Of a DNA stretch of 64,000 bases, positions 35,454-44,599 are shown one piece after another; position 1 is the stretch's first letter; each line of letters starts with the position of its first letter. Source of the stretch: Ardenticatenaceae bacterium (GTDB lineage: Bacteria; Chloroflexota; Anaerolineae; Promineifilales; Promineifilaceae). The stretch is taken from assembly GCA_020634215.1 (NCBI GenBank), contig JACKCD010000017.1, positions 1 to 64,000 of the forward strand. Reading direction: 5' to 3'. The position numbers were made by a program, and so were the translations under genes. The notes below the pieces were generated by a model. The model had not been told where the DNA came from and ran no database searches. It was given only the letters and a program-made list of their open reading frames with translations.

Positions 35454-36356
35454 ATGTTCCATAAAATTATCATTCCCTTTGACAGATCACCCCTAGCTGA
35501 ACAAGCGCTAGAGCCAGCTTTGACGCTGGGAAAACCAGATGAAACAACCTATATTTTGCTCCACGTCCCCGCCCCCCTGCTCATTCCCGCCCCAGACTTA
35601 AGCAAAGCCATGCCCTATGCTCACTATAGCGGTCAAGACCTACCCCATTTGGAAGGGCAAGAGTATCTCAACCGCATTAAATACAGCCATCGTCACACAG
35701 GCTTCCGCTTTATCACCCGCATGTATGAAGGGGACCCGGCTAGTGCCATCATAGATTGTGCCCAAACAGAGCAAGCCGATTTAATTGTGATGACCACCCA
35801 CGGTCGTTCTGGGCTATCGCGCTGGGTTTACGGCAGCGTTACCGAAAAAGTGTTAAGCAGCGCCCCTTGCCCGGTCTTGGCTTTGCGGCATCCCAAACCT
35901 ATCAAACACATTCTGATCACGCTGGATGGTTCTAAAGTGGCCGAAACAGCTCTGGTGCCAGGGTTAGAACTGGCGAAACAGCTTGATGCAGCCGTTACAT
36001 TAATGATGGTTGCCCAAGAGGCAGAACCCGTTGAGGCCTTTATGGTGCAACAGCTTGACAGCTATGAGCCGGGGCTTGGTACGCACGTGTCTACACGCAA
36101 TTTGGCCGAAGAATCGCTGGCTTATTTGCAAATGTTTGAGCGAACGTATGCTGATATGGGGTTGATGATCACAACGGCCGTTTCTGAAGGCGACCCTGCC
36201 GACCACATCCTCCAATTCGCCGACGAAACCGACGTTGACCTCATTGTGATGGCAACACACGGCCACACCGGGCTGCGTCGCTGGGTATACGGCAGCATCA
36301 CCGAAAAAGTGCTGCGCCACACCCAAACCAACATGCTGGTTGTGCGCCCCATCTAA
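35454..36356 (+). CDS. Tandem universal stress protein (UspA)
   Basis: A 300-aa protein with two Usp domains (1-145 and 150-300). Each has an ATP-binding loop of G-x2-G-x9-GS type: THGRSGLSRWVYGSVTE in the first and THGHTGLRRWVYGSITE in the second. Both should bind ATP. It is followed 7 bp later by a second tandem Usp gene and then two CBS proteins, a nucleotide-sensing stress cluster. It is divergent from xylA. Confidence 0.9.
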   Translation: MFHKIIIPFDRSPLAEQALEPALTLGKPDETTYILLHVPAPLLIPAPDLSKAMPYAHYSGQDLPHLEGQEYLNRIKYSHRHTGFRFITRMYEGDPASAIIDCAQTEQADLIVMTTHGRSGLSRWVYGSVTEKVLSSAPCPVLALRHPKPIKHILITLDGSKVAETALVPGLELAKQLDAAVTLMMVAQEAEPVEAFMVQQLDSYEPGLGTHVSTRNLAEESLAYLQMFERTYADMGLMITTAVSEGDPADHILQFADETDVDLIVMATHGHTGLRRWVYGSITEKVLRHTQTNMLVVRPI

Positions 36357-36363
36357 AACTGCC

Positions 36364-37227
36364 ATGTTTCAAAAAATCCTGATTCCGCTCGATGGCACCG
36401 CCCATGCTGAACACGCCTTTCACCTGGCGCAAACATTGGCTCCGGCGGATGATGGGCAGTTGATGCTGCTCCATGTCCTTGCCCAAGCTCGTGAAAGTGT
36501 GTCAACCCATGACCTTGCCACGGCTCACCGCTATCTAAGCGACCTGCATCGCACCGCCCAGCCCACCACGCGCAAGCTCTGCACCCAACTGGCCGTTGGC
36601 GATGTCGCCAGTGTTATTGTGGACACAGCCACGCAAGAAAACGTGGATTTGCTGCTGATGACGGCTGAAGGTCGGCTGGGTTTTGGTCGCTCCATCTTGG
36701 GTGGCGTGGCCGAGCGGGTGCTGCGTACAGCCCCTTGCCCAATGCTGGTGAGCCGCTTTCCCGACAAAATCCAGCGAGTGCTGATCACGTTAGACGGCTC
36801 GCACCTGGCGGAGCAGGCACTGCCGCTGGGGTTGGCGGTGGCGCAAAAGCTGGAAGCCGAGGTCACGCTGCTGCAAGTAGAGGAAGGCGTGAAGGTGGCT
36901 CCCAGCATTGCCAGCAAATGGCTGGAACGAGCGGAGGCTGCCGAGGAACGTATTTCTGAACGACTGGCAACGGATGCGGCAACTTATTTGCAGCAGGCGG
37001 CAACCAAGGTGGGGGGTGGGGTAAAAACGGCCGTTTTGCCCGGCCCCGTCGTCTCCAGCATCATCAGCTACATCGAAACCAACCATATTGACCTGGTTGT
37101 CATGGCTACCCACGGCTTTGCAGGGCTAAGCCGCTGGGATTACGGCCACGTTACCGAAAAAATCATGCGCGGTGCCGACACCTCCCTCCTCATCACCCGC
37201 CCCGCACCGCACCAACGCATTGCCTAA
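36364..37227 (+). CDS. Tandem universal stress protein (UspA), second copy
   Basis: The start at 36364 (MFQKILIPLDG) begins the first Usp strand; the earlier in-frame start overlaps the previous gene. The 287-aa protein has two domains. The first loop is GRLGFGRSILGGVAE, where Gly replaces the usual Ser/Thr; the second, THGFAGLSRWDYGHVTE, has His in that position. ATP binding may therefore be weaker than in the upstream paralogue, and the protein may act as a partner in a heterodimer. The gene ends at the perfect hairpin 37235-37295. Confidence 0.87.
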   Translation: MFQKILIPLDGTAHAEHAFHLAQTLAPADDGQLMLLHVLAQARESVSTHDLATAHRYLSDLHRTAQPTTRKLCTQLAVGDVASVIVDTATQENVDLLLMTAEGRLGFGRSILGGVAERVLRTAPCPMLVSRFPDKIQRVLITLDGSHLAEQALPLGLAVAQKLEAEVTLLQVEEGVKVAPSIASKWLERAEAAEERISERLATDAATYLQQAATKVGGGVKTAVLPGPVVSSIISYIETNHIDLVVMATHGFAGLSRWDYGHVTEKIMRGADTSLLITRPAPHQRIA

Positions 37228-37234
37228 CAAGGAA

Positions 37235-37295
37235 AATCGTGGCTGGTGGTTAGTGGCTGATGGTTAATACTAGCCACTAACCACCAGCCACGATT
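37235..37295. repeat. Perfect 24-bp-arm hairpin repeat (GTGGCTGGTGG family)
   Basis: Arms 37235-37258 and 37272-37295 are exact reverse complements with a 13-base loop, 7 bp after a stop codon. It is likely to work as a transcription stop or mRNA-stabilising element as well as being a dispersed repeat. Confidence 0.8.
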
Positions 37296-37312
37296 ACCAG
37301 AGGAAAACTGCC

Positions 37313-37750
37313 ATGCTCACCGTCAACGACATTATGACCGTCAATCCCTACACCTTATCACCAGAAATGACCTTGCGTGAAATCATTCGCATGATGAAAG
37401 AAGAAGGGTGCCGCCACCTCCCCGTTGTGGACGAAGGCAAACTGGTTGGCATCGTCACCGACCGCGACGTGCGGCTGGTGCTGAACTCCCCTCTGGTTTT
37501 GCACGCCCGCTGGCCCGATGACGACCTGTTGGACGAAGTAGCGGCCGAGGGCATTATGACCACCGACCCCGTTACCGTTACGCCCAGCACCCCCGCTGCC
37601 AAAGCCGCTGAAATCCTCAGCATTTATAAATTTGGGGCATTGCCCGTGGTAGCAAACCACAAAAGTGGCAGCAAAACCTTGGTTGGCATTGTCACAGTCA
37701 CTGATTTTCTCAACCATTTCCAAGAAAAGCGGACAGAAATTGTCCAGTAG
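37313..37750 (+). CDS. CBS-domain pair protein
   Basis: A 145-aa protein made of two CBS motifs (about 7-60 and 80-140), a Bateman module that binds adenine nucleotides. Typical strands are HLPVVDEGKLVGIVTDRDV and ALPVV...LVGIVTVTDFL. The linker between the motifs is longer than in its neighbour. There is no fused enzyme, so it probably senses energy state and acts by protein contact. It sits with two Usp genes and a second CBS gene. Confidence 0.9.
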   Translation: MLTVNDIMTVNPYTLSPEMTLREIIRMMKEEGCRHLPVVDEGKLVGIVTDRDVRLVLNSPLVLHARWPDDDLLDEVAAEGIMTTDPVTVTPSTPAAKAAEILSIYKFGALPVVANHKSGSKTLVGIVTVTDFLNHFQEKRTEIVQ

Positions 37751-37873
37751 GTGAGCTTTGTCAAACCACCCAATGACATTGGTCACTAGGTTGCAGCCCC
37801 ATCACCAATTATCCTACAGACAAATCATAACAACATTGATTTAAGACCTAATAAAAATGAAGGAGCAACTATC

Positions 37874-38323
37874 ATGAGTAAGGAACTCGTTGAAACCTGG
37901 ATGACCGAAGACGTGGTGACCATTCCACCCGATATGCCGTTGCCCGAAGCCCATAAGTTGATGACTGAAGAAGAAATTCGCCGCCTGCCTGTGGTAGATG
38001 AACACGGCAAACTGGTTGGCATTGTCACGTTGGGGGATGTACGCGAAGCTGAACCATCGTCAGCCACCTCGCTCAGCGTTTGGGAATTAAACTATTTGTT
38101 GAGCAAGCTGACGGTGAAGGAAATTATGACCAAAAACCCGGTCACTGTACGCAACACGGCCACCATTGGCGAGGCAGCACGCACAATGCTAGAGCGGCGC
38201 GTGAGTGGGCTGCCGGTGGTAGATGAGCATAATAAGTTGATGGGCATCATTACCGAATCGGACATTTTTAGCATGGTGGTGCTGCATGAATGGCGCGAAG
38301 ATGTGGCGCATGTGTCAGCGTGA
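37874..38323 (+). CDS. CBS-domain pair protein, second copy
   Basis: A 149-aa Bateman-module protein with motifs RLPVVDEHGKLVGIVTLGDV and GLPVVDEHNKLMGIITESDI. AAGGAGCAAC precedes the ATG. It is a diverged paralogue of the preceding gene, and the two could form mixed dimers. A perfect-arm hairpin repeat begins 7 bp after its stop. Confidence 0.9.
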   Translation: MSKELVETWMTEDVVTIPPDMPLPEAHKLMTEEEIRRLPVVDEHGKLVGIVTLGDVREAEPSSATSLSVWELNYLLSKLTVKEIMTKNPVTVRNTATIGEAARTMLERRVSGLPVVDEHNKLMGIITESDIFSMVVLHEWREDVAHVSA

Positions 38324-38330
38324 TCTATAG

Positions 38331-38383
38331 AGAGATTGGAGATTGGAGATTGGTTAATCTCCAATCTCCAATCTCCAATCTCT
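38331..38383. repeat. Near-perfect GGAGATT hairpin
   Basis: Three GATTGGA units and their exact complement form a stem of more than 20 bp with a tiny loop. Located 7 bp after the CBS gene and 33 bp before the phosphotransferase start. Confidence 0.8.
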
Positions 38384-38416
38384 ACAAACCAAATAGGCTT
38401 AAGTCGGGGGGCAAAA

Positions 38417-39568
38417 ATGAATGCATTTGCTGTTGCCTCTTCGGCACCGGCCATTTCAGAAGAGGCAATTGGAAAGTATCTAACAGAATGGCATCAACGG
38501 CCGATTTTTATCGACCGATTGCAGCAGCTTGGAGGAGAGGCGCAAGGGGCGGCCGCCCTGAAAGGTTTTGGGTATGGCCGCCCCGTTTGCATTTCTTACC
38601 GCTGTGACGGCGAGCCGCAGCAGCTTGTGCTGCGCCGCGTGCGACCCAACGGCTTTGGCCGCGAACGGCCGTCTGACCGGGTGGCCGAAGTATGGCGTGA
38701 CTTTCACAACTTTAACGACCTGCCCGGCCACGTGCAGGTGGCTGATATGGTGGCGTTGGATGACAACGGCCGTTTATCCTCCCTCGGCCACGCCACCGAA
38801 CTCCTGCTGCTGACCCAATATGCCCCCGGCCAGCCCTATGCCGAAGATTTGTACCGGCTGCTGCAAGGCGAGCCATTGCGTGACGTTGACATCGCCCGCA
38901 CCCAGGTGTTGGCCCGCTACCTGGCCGAAATTCACCGCACCAAGCACTCGGATACTGTGGAACGGCCGTTACTGTGGCGACGACGACTGCGTGATTTAGT
39001 CGGCCACGGCGAAGGCATCATGGGGCTGTGCGACAGCTACCCGCTCCCCTTCCCCAGTGCCAATGAACCCATTATCACCCAAGAACGATTGCTGGCTATT
39101 GAAACGGCGGCGAACGGTTGGCGTTGGCGGCTCAAGCCACTGAGCCACCGGCTGTGCCAGGTACACGGCGACTTTCACCCGTTCAACGTGCTTTTTGGCG
39201 AAAGCACCGACTTTACCGTCATTGACCGCAGCCGGGGGGAATGGGGTATGGCCGAGGATGATGTGAGCTGTCTAGTGATTAATTATTTATTTTTTGGGCT
39301 ACAGCAAAACGGCCGTTTTTCCCACCCCTTCACCGACCTCTACCATACGTTCTGGCAAACCTATTTAGCCAACCACCCCGACCCCGAACTGTTCGACACC
39401 ATCGCCCCCTGGTTTGCCTGGCGAGCGCTGGTACTCGCCAGCCCCAAATGGTATCCTACCATCCACCACGCCACCCGCCACCAGCTTCTCACCTTCGCCC
39501 AAAACGTCCTCGCCGGACCCACGTTTAGTTATGACCAAGTAGAAATGTATTTGGAGATTGGAGATTAG
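38417..39568 (+). CDS. APH-family phosphotransferase
   Basis: The ATG at 38417 follows a GGGGGG run. The 383-aa protein has the aminoglycoside-phosphotransferase/choline-kinase fold. The catalytic loop is VHGDFHPFNVLF (HGDxxxxN), and the metal-binding segment is VIDRSRGEWGMAEDDVS, where Asp-Arg stands for the common Asp-Trp/Phe. The next gene is an APS kinase-like P-loop kinase, so the pair may phosphorylate a small metabolite. Substrate unknown. The last codons (LEIGD, stop) are supplied by a GGAGATT repeat, so the gene is bounded by repeat copies on both sides and its end may be recent. Confidence 0.72.
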   Translation: MNAFAVASSAPAISEEAIGKYLTEWHQRPIFIDRLQQLGGEAQGAAALKGFGYGRPVCISYRCDGEPQQLVLRRVRPNGFGRERPSDRVAEVWRDFHNFNDLPGHVQVADMVALDDNGRLSSLGHATELLLLTQYAPGQPYAEDLYRLLQGEPLRDVDIARTQVLARYLAEIHRTKHSDTVERPLLWRRRLRDLVGHGEGIMGLCDSYPLPFPSANEPIITQERLLAIETAANGWRWRLKPLSHRLCQVHGDFHPFNVLFGESTDFTVIDRSRGEWGMAEDDVSCLVINYLFFGLQQNGRFSHPFTDLYHTFWQTYLANHPDPELFDTIAPWFAWRALVLASPKWYPTIHHATRHQLLTFAQNVLAGPTFSYDQVEMYLEIGD

Positions 39569-39598
39569 AGATTGGAGATTGGGGATTAGAGATTAGGA
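39550..39598. repeat. GGAGATT repeat overlapping a gene's stop codon
   Basis: Five or so GGAGATT/GAGATTA units. The phosphotransferase stop (39566-39568) lies inside the repeat. Confidence 0.75.
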
Positions 39599-39624
39599 AG
39601 CTGCTCCCTTGCTCCCCACACCTT

Positions 39625-40173
39625 ATGACCACCTTCCCACCACCACCCGGCTTTGTCCTCTGGCTTACTGGCTTGCCTGCTTCCGGCAAAACAACACTAG
39701 CTTATGCTTTGCGGCAAAAGTTGGCGGCCAACGGGGTTCCGGCGGTGGTGCTGGATTCCGACGAACTGCGCCGCATTCTCACGCCGCAGCCCAGCTATGA
39801 TGCGGCTGAGCGCGACTGGTTTTATGGTGTCCTAGGGCAATTGGCCGGGTTGCTGGCAAAAGATGGGGTGAATGTGCTGGTGGCCGCTACCGCCAACCGC
39901 CGCCGCTACCGCGACCAGGCGCGGCAGCAGCTTACCCGCTTTGCCGAGGTCTATGTGCGCTGCGACCTGGCAACCTGCCAGCAGCGCGACCCCAAAGGGA
40001 TTTATGCCCAGGCGCAAAGCGGAACGGCCGTTTCCGTCCCCGGCGTAGGCAGCAGCTATGAGCCACCCACCGAGCCAGAAATCGCGGTTGATACAACGCT
40101 GCTAACGGCCGATGAGGCAGCAACGGCCGTTTATCACCAACTCACCTCCTTTTTCCAACCCATCAAGGCGTAA
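39625..40173 (+). CDS. cysC: Adenylylsulfate kinase-like protein
   Basis: A 182-aa P-loop kinase. Walker A is LTGLPASGKTTLAYAL, followed by VLDSDELRRIL, where the family usually has LDGDxxR. The lid and substrate region includes YVRCDLATCQQRDPKGIYAQA, matching APS kinase (CxxRDxKGLY). APS kinase makes PAPS from adenylylsulfate. DSDE instead of DGDN-type and the neighbouring APH kinase leave open a different alcohol substrate. It is close to the Lon-like gene (34 bp). Confidence 0.78.
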   Translation: MTTFPPPPGFVLWLTGLPASGKTTLAYALRQKLAANGVPAVVLDSDELRRILTPQPSYDAAERDWFYGVLGQLAGLLAKDGVNVLVAATANRRRYRDQARQQLTRFAEVYVRCDLATCQQRDPKGIYAQAQSGTAVSVPGVGSSYEPPTEPEIAVDTTLLTADEAATAVYHQLTSFFQPIKA

Positions 40174-40207
40174 GACAAGTTTGCAAACTTGCCCTACAGT
40201 TAAAATC

Positions 40208-42637
40208 ATGAACCAGTTAAAACCACTTCCACCGACCGCTCTCTACCGTCGCTGCGACCCCACCCAATTCCCCTTCACCTCCACCGCCGACCTGCCCTCA
40301 ACGCAGGAAATGCTGGGGCAAGACCGCGCCGTCCAGGCGATCCAGTTTGGCATTGGCATGAGGCATGAGGGGTTTAATTTGTTTGTGCTGGGAGCCAGCG
40401 GGACGGGAAAATTTACGGCCGTTTCCCAATTCCTTGCCCAAACGGCGGCCAGCGAACCCCTCCCCAGCGATTGGTGCTACGTCTACAACTTCGACCAGCC
40501 GCACAAACCCAACGCCCTGCAAATGGGCACCGGGCAAGCTGGGCAATTTAGCCAACAGATGAAGCAGCTTGTCCACACCCTGTTCAACGTCATCCCCGCC
40601 GCCTTTAGCAGCGATGAATACCAAAGCCGCCGCAAAGGGATTGAACAGTCGGTGCGCGAACGAGAAAAGCAGGCACTGGAAGAACTGAAGGAGCAGGCCG
40701 CTGCCCAGGGCATTACCCTGCTGCAAACCCCGGCCGGCTTTGCCTTTGCCCCGCTGCAAGATGGCAAAGTCATCAGCCCCGACGCTTTTATGCAGTTACC
40801 CAAGGAAGAACAAGCTGCCATTGAGCAAAAAGTGACCCAGCTACAGGAAGCACTCAACCAGATTATGCAGCAGTTGCCGCAGTGGCAGCGGGAAATCCAG
40901 CAGCGCACCCGCCAGCTTAATGAAGAAGTAGCCGCCTACGCCGTCGCCCCGCTGTTTAACGAGCTGCGGCAAGCATATCACGAGCTAGAAGAGGTTGTGG
41001 CCTATCTCGACGCAGTGCAGCACGATGTGGTGGACAGCGTTGAAGCCATTTTGAACGCCGACAGCCCCTCGCCCGGTAATGCCAGCATCCAGGAAGTGCT
41101 GGAGCGGCGCTATACCGTCAATGTGATGGTTGAACACAGCCAAAACCACGGCGCACCCGTTGTCTATGAGGAGCAGCCCCGCTTTCACACGCTGCTGGGA
41201 CGCATTGAACACATTTCGCAAATGGGAACGCTGCTCACCGACTTCACGCTGATCAAGCCGGGGCTGCTGCACCAGGCCAACGGTGGCTATCTCATTCTGG
41301 ATGCCCGCAAGCTACTGCTACAACCTTATGCCTGGGAAGGGCTAAAACTGGCACTGCGAAACCAGGAAATTCGGATTGAGTCGCTGGGTCAGATGGTGAG
41401 CCTGATCAGCACCGTCTCGCTGGAGCCGGAGCCAATTCCCCTAAATGTAAAGGTGGTGCTGCTGGGCGAACGAATGCTGTACTATTTGCTGTGTGCCTAT
41501 GACCCCGATTTTGAGGAGTTGTTTAAGGTTGCGGCTGATTTTGAAGACGACATGCCGCGCAACCAGGACAACAACATGGCCTATGCCCACCTGATTGGGG
41601 AACTGGCGCGGAAAGAGGGGTTGCATCATTTTGACACAACGGCCGTTTCTCGCGTCATCGAACACGCCTCCCGACTGGCAGGAGACACGGAGAAAGTCAC
41701 CACCCACATGCAGGTTGTCACCGACCTGCTGCGCGAGGCCGACTATTGGGCAGGCAAAGCGGGGCGGGAATTGGTGGCGGCTGAGGACGTACAGCAAGCC
41801 CTTGATGCCCAAACCCGCCGCGCCGGCCGTCTGCGCGAGCGGCTGCAAGAGGCGATTTTGCGGAACACCATTCTCATTGACACCAGCGGCGAGCAGGTGG
41901 GGCAGATCAACGGGCTGGCGGTGTATGCGCTGGGGCAGCAAACCTTTGGCAAACCCAGCCGCATCACCGCCCGCGTGCGGCTGGGCAAGGGGGAGGTGAT
42001 TGACATTGAGCGGCAGGTGGAGATGGGCGGGGCAATTCATTCCAAGGGGGTGCTGATTTTGTCCGGCTTTTTGGGGGCACGGTATGCGGCAGAACGGCCG
42101 TTTCCCCTCTCCGCCACCCTCGTTTTTGAGCAATCATACGGCGGCGTGGACGGCGACAGCGCATCGGCGGCGGAGCTATTCACCCTGCTGTCAGCCCTGG
42201 CGCAGGTGCCGATCAAACAATCGTTTGCCGTCACCGGTTCGGTCAACCAGCACGGGCAAATTCAGGCCATTGGCGGCGTGAATGAAAAAATTGAGGGGTT
42301 CTTTGAACTGTGCCAAGCGCGGGGACTAACCGGCGAACAAGGAGTACTGATTCCCGCGTCCAACGTTTCCCACCTGATGCTGCGGCAGGATGTGGTGGCA
42401 GCCGTGGCAGCCAAGCGATTCCACATCTACCCCATGCAGACGATTGACGAGGGGATTAAGCTATTGACGGGGATGGAGGCGGGTGAGATGGGGGAAAACG
42501 GCCGTTATCCGGCCAACAGTGTCAATGGTCGCGTGGTCGGCCGGCTGGAAGCGTGGGCCAAGCAACAGCAGGAATTTGCCAACCCGCTGCGAGAAAACGG
42601 TTCAGCAGCACCCAAACAGAAAGTGCCTGGCACCTGA
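40208..42637 (+). CDS. Lon-like ATP-dependent protease (AAA_32 + S16)
   Basis: The ATG at 40208 begins the conserved MNQLKPLPPTALYRRCDP. The 809-aa protein has an AAA module with a long helical insertion (about 135-260, Gln/Glu-rich coiled coil), and a C-terminal Lon protease domain (about 600-790). The Ser-Lys dyad is in DGDSASAAE and GGVNEKIEGF. The Walker A region is GASGTGKFTAV: Phe follows the Lys where Thr or Ser is expected, which could impair ATP binding. There is no typical Lon N-domain. It is probably a cytoplasmic quality-control protease. Confidence 0.87.
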   Translation: MNQLKPLPPTALYRRCDPTQFPFTSTADLPSTQEMLGQDRAVQAIQFGIGMRHEGFNLFVLGASGTGKFTAVSQFLAQTAASEPLPSDWCYVYNFDQPHKPNALQMGTGQAGQFSQQMKQLVHTLFNVIPAAFSSDEYQSRRKGIEQSVREREKQALEELKEQAAAQGITLLQTPAGFAFAPLQDGKVISPDAFMQLPKEEQAAIEQKVTQLQEALNQIMQQLPQWQREIQQRTRQLNEEVAAYAVAPLFNELRQAYHELEEVVAYLDAVQHDVVDSVEAILNADSPSPGNASIQEVLERRYTVNVMVEHSQNHGAPVVYEEQPRFHTLLGRIEHISQMGTLLTDFTLIKPGLLHQANGGYLILDARKLLLQPYAWEGLKLALRNQEIRIESLGQMVSLISTVSLEPEPIPLNVKVVLLGERMLYYLLCAYDPDFEELFKVAADFEDDMPRNQDNNMAYAHLIGELARKEGLHHFDTTAVSRVIEHASRLAGDTEKVTTHMQVVTDLLREADYWAGKAGRELVAAEDVQQALDAQTRRAGRLRERLQEAILRNTILIDTSGEQVGQINGLAVYALGQQTFGKPSRITARVRLGKGEVIDIERQVEMGGAIHSKGVLILSGFLGARYAAERPFPLSATLVFEQSYGGVDGDSASAAELFTLLSALAQVPIKQSFAVTGSVNQHGQIQAIGGVNEKIEGFFELCQARGLTGEQGVLIPASNVSHLMLRQDVVAAVAAKRFHIYPMQTIDEGIKLLTGMEAGEMGENGRYPANSVNGRVVGRLEAWAKQQQEFANPLRENGSAAPKQKVPGT

Positions 42638-42695
42638 AACGACCCATTGGCAAAGGAGACAGCATGGGCAAATACCCATCACGGCAAAGAATGAA

Positions 42696-42776
42696 ACCAG
42701 GACGCAGATTCGCCTGATGGGTCTGATTTCGCACGCTTTATCAGGAAAATCAGGTCAATCAGCGTCCTATTGATGC
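42696..42776. repeat. CAGGACGCAGATT...AATCAGCGTCCT dispersed inverted repeat
   Basis: Imperfect hairpin with ends AGGACGC/GCGTCCT and inner CTGAT/ATCAG units, just before the FG-GAP gene. Confidence 0.6.
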
Positions 42777-42787
42777 AGGAGAATCGC

Positions 42788-44185
42788 ATGACATGGTGGA
42801 AAGCCTTGAGAATAATAGCGATAGGTCTTGGGTGGATGGCGCTATCGGCGACGGCGGCTGAAAGAGAGGGCGTTACTGCCAGCCAGCAGCCCATGGAAAC
42901 GGCCGTTTCTGCTACCACCCTCTCATCTCCCTTACAAGCATGTTTACCCATCTATGGCGAGCCTGAATTCCTGCTCAGAACCAATGAAAGCAGTTCCCAT
43001 TTTTATGAACCCATTGCCACGGCTGGGGATTTTAACGGCGACGGGCTGGATGATGTTGTCATCACCAAATTGTCGTTTCAGACCACTGAAACGTATGAAT
43101 TGGAAATATTGGTGAACGACGGAAACGGCCGTTTGCAGTTAGCCACACCCAACATCTTTCAAGGCGACCTGCCAACCGTGCAGCACCCCCGGCAAATCAT
43201 TGTCGCTGATTTCAACGGCGACCACATTTCCGACATCTTTGTGGCCGATCATGGCTATGACCTCGATCCGTTTCCCGGCTATCAGAACGCCCTGGTGCTA
43301 AGTGCCCCCAACGGCAAGCTGAAAAATGCAACGGGCAACCTGCCTCAGCAATATGATTTCACCCATTCAGCCTGCGTGGCCGATGTTGATGGGGATAAGG
43401 ACATTGATCTGTATGTTGGCAATATTTGGGGACAACAGCAGATTGACCCGCAACTGCTGCTCAACGACGGCAGCGGCCACTTTACCGTAGGTACCAACAA
43501 TCTGCCGCCATCATTACATTTAGACCAGAACCGTTACACCACCTGTGAATTTAGCGATGTCAACCAGGATCAGTTGCCGGATTTGATTCTTGGTCACAGC
43601 GGGCAGACCATTGAGAATGAACTGTCTTCGCCTAACTCCCAGATTTTGTTAAACGATGGCAACGGCACATTTACGCTGCTGCCCAATGCCCTGCCGCCAC
43701 AGGATTTTGAACCTTCCGATATTGCCCACGATATTCAGCCAATTCATTTGAATGATGATGCTTATATAGATTTGTTTATCGTCTATGAAAAACTGCCTGG
43801 GCAAAGTTACATTCAAGCACTGGTAAACAACCAGGACGGCACTTTCCACAAGGAAACACAAACACGGCTTGAACCACTCAACCGGCAGGTGTGGCTGCCA
43901 CGATTAGAGACCTGGGATTTTGACCACGATGGGGATCAAGATTTGCTGGCGAGTCCGTTTGATGCCAACGACCCCAACCCAATCCTCTATCTCAACGATG
44001 GCAGTGGGTATTTCCAACGCCAGTTTGTGAACTTCAAGCTGCCCTATCTTTACTATACCTTCCTCGATCTGGATGGGGACAGTGGGCGCGACATCGTTTA
44101 TGCAACCTACGCCCCACCCGAAGATATTTACGCTATTCGTGATCTCGGCTGCCCGCTCTTTTTGCCTTACATCAGCCGTCGTTAA
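42788..44185 (+). CDS. Secreted FG-GAP/VCBS repeat protein
   Basis: The ATG at 42788 has CAGGAG seven bases upstream. A signal peptide covers about residues 1-24. Seven or so FG-GAP-type blades follow with calcium-loop motifs such as GDFNGDGLDDVVI, ADFNGDHISDIFV, ADVDGDKDIDLYV and WDFDHDGDQDLLA, so an integrin-like beta-propeller is expected. The C-terminus is CPLFLPYISRR, like the Kelch protein's FLPVIKRK. The role is probably adhesion or sugar binding outside the cell. Confidence 0.85.
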   Translation: MTWWKALRIIAIGLGWMALSATAAEREGVTASQQPMETAVSATTLSSPLQACLPIYGEPEFLLRTNESSSHFYEPIATAGDFNGDGLDDVVITKLSFQTTETYELEILVNDGNGRLQLATPNIFQGDLPTVQHPRQIIVADFNGDHISDIFVADHGYDLDPFPGYQNALVLSAPNGKLKNATGNLPQQYDFTHSACVADVDGDKDIDLYVGNIWGQQQIDPQLLLNDGSGHFTVGTNNLPPSLHLDQNRYTTCEFSDVNQDQLPDLILGHSGQTIENELSSPNSQILLNDGNGTFTLLPNALPPQDFEPSDIAHDIQPIHLNDDAYIDLFIVYEKLPGQSYIQALVNNQDGTFHKETQTRLEPLNRQVWLPRLETWDFDHDGDQDLLASPFDANDPNPILYLNDGSGYFQRQFVNFKLPYLYYTFLDLDGDSGRDIVYATYAPPEDIYAIRDLGCPLFLPYISRR

Positions 44186-44188
44186 TGA

Positions 44189-44317
44189 TACCAATGGAGC
44201 GTATTGCTGCTGGCTGGACTGGGCGTAGACAGCCACAAGCCGCGCTTCCAGCAGGGCGTAGCGTTATACGTCACCTATCACAACGGACAAGATTCAGCGA
44301 AGATTGACCAAGTCTAA
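44189..44317 (+). pseudogene. Possible gene remnant
   Basis: A 42-codon open stretch without a good start, ending in TAA. It encodes HKPRFQQGVALYVTYHNGQD, which reads like real protein. No homologue is recognised; it may be the tail of a deleted gene. Confidence 0.25.
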
Positions 44318-44410
44318 TTTGAGTTGGCCGGGCTGAAACAAGTTGCTAGGTCTCCCTTTTTACTGTCCAATTAACCTTGGACGGAGAGAGGCACAGCCAG
44401 GAGAATACAA

Positions 44411-44590
44411 ATGAAATACAAAGTTCATCGCTTCGATCTACAAATGACAACTGACCAGGACAAGTTGGAGCTGTTTTTGAACAGTCTGGAAGGCGAAATC
44501 ATCGCCATCATCCCCAATGTTGCCCCTTTCCCTGTTACTTTGCACGCACGGGTAGACTTTTTGCTCATTGTCGAAAAACTAAATTCGTAG
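44411..44590 (+). CDS. Small conserved-looking protein, 59 aa
   Basis: The ATG at 44411 has CAGGAG seven bases upstream. The product starts MKYKVHRFDLQMTTDQDKLE and continues with two more predicted strands ending FLLIVEKL. The beta-alpha-beta pattern and terminal LLIVEK strand resemble small DUF4177-like proteins, though that is only a likeness. It ends 9 bp before the GTG of the next gene, so the two are probably co-transcribed. Function unknown. Confidence 0.65.
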   Translation: MKYKVHRFDLQMTTDQDKLELFLNSLEGEIIAIIPNVAPFPVTLHARVDFLLIVEKLNS

Positions 44591-44599
44591 GGGTTTGCT

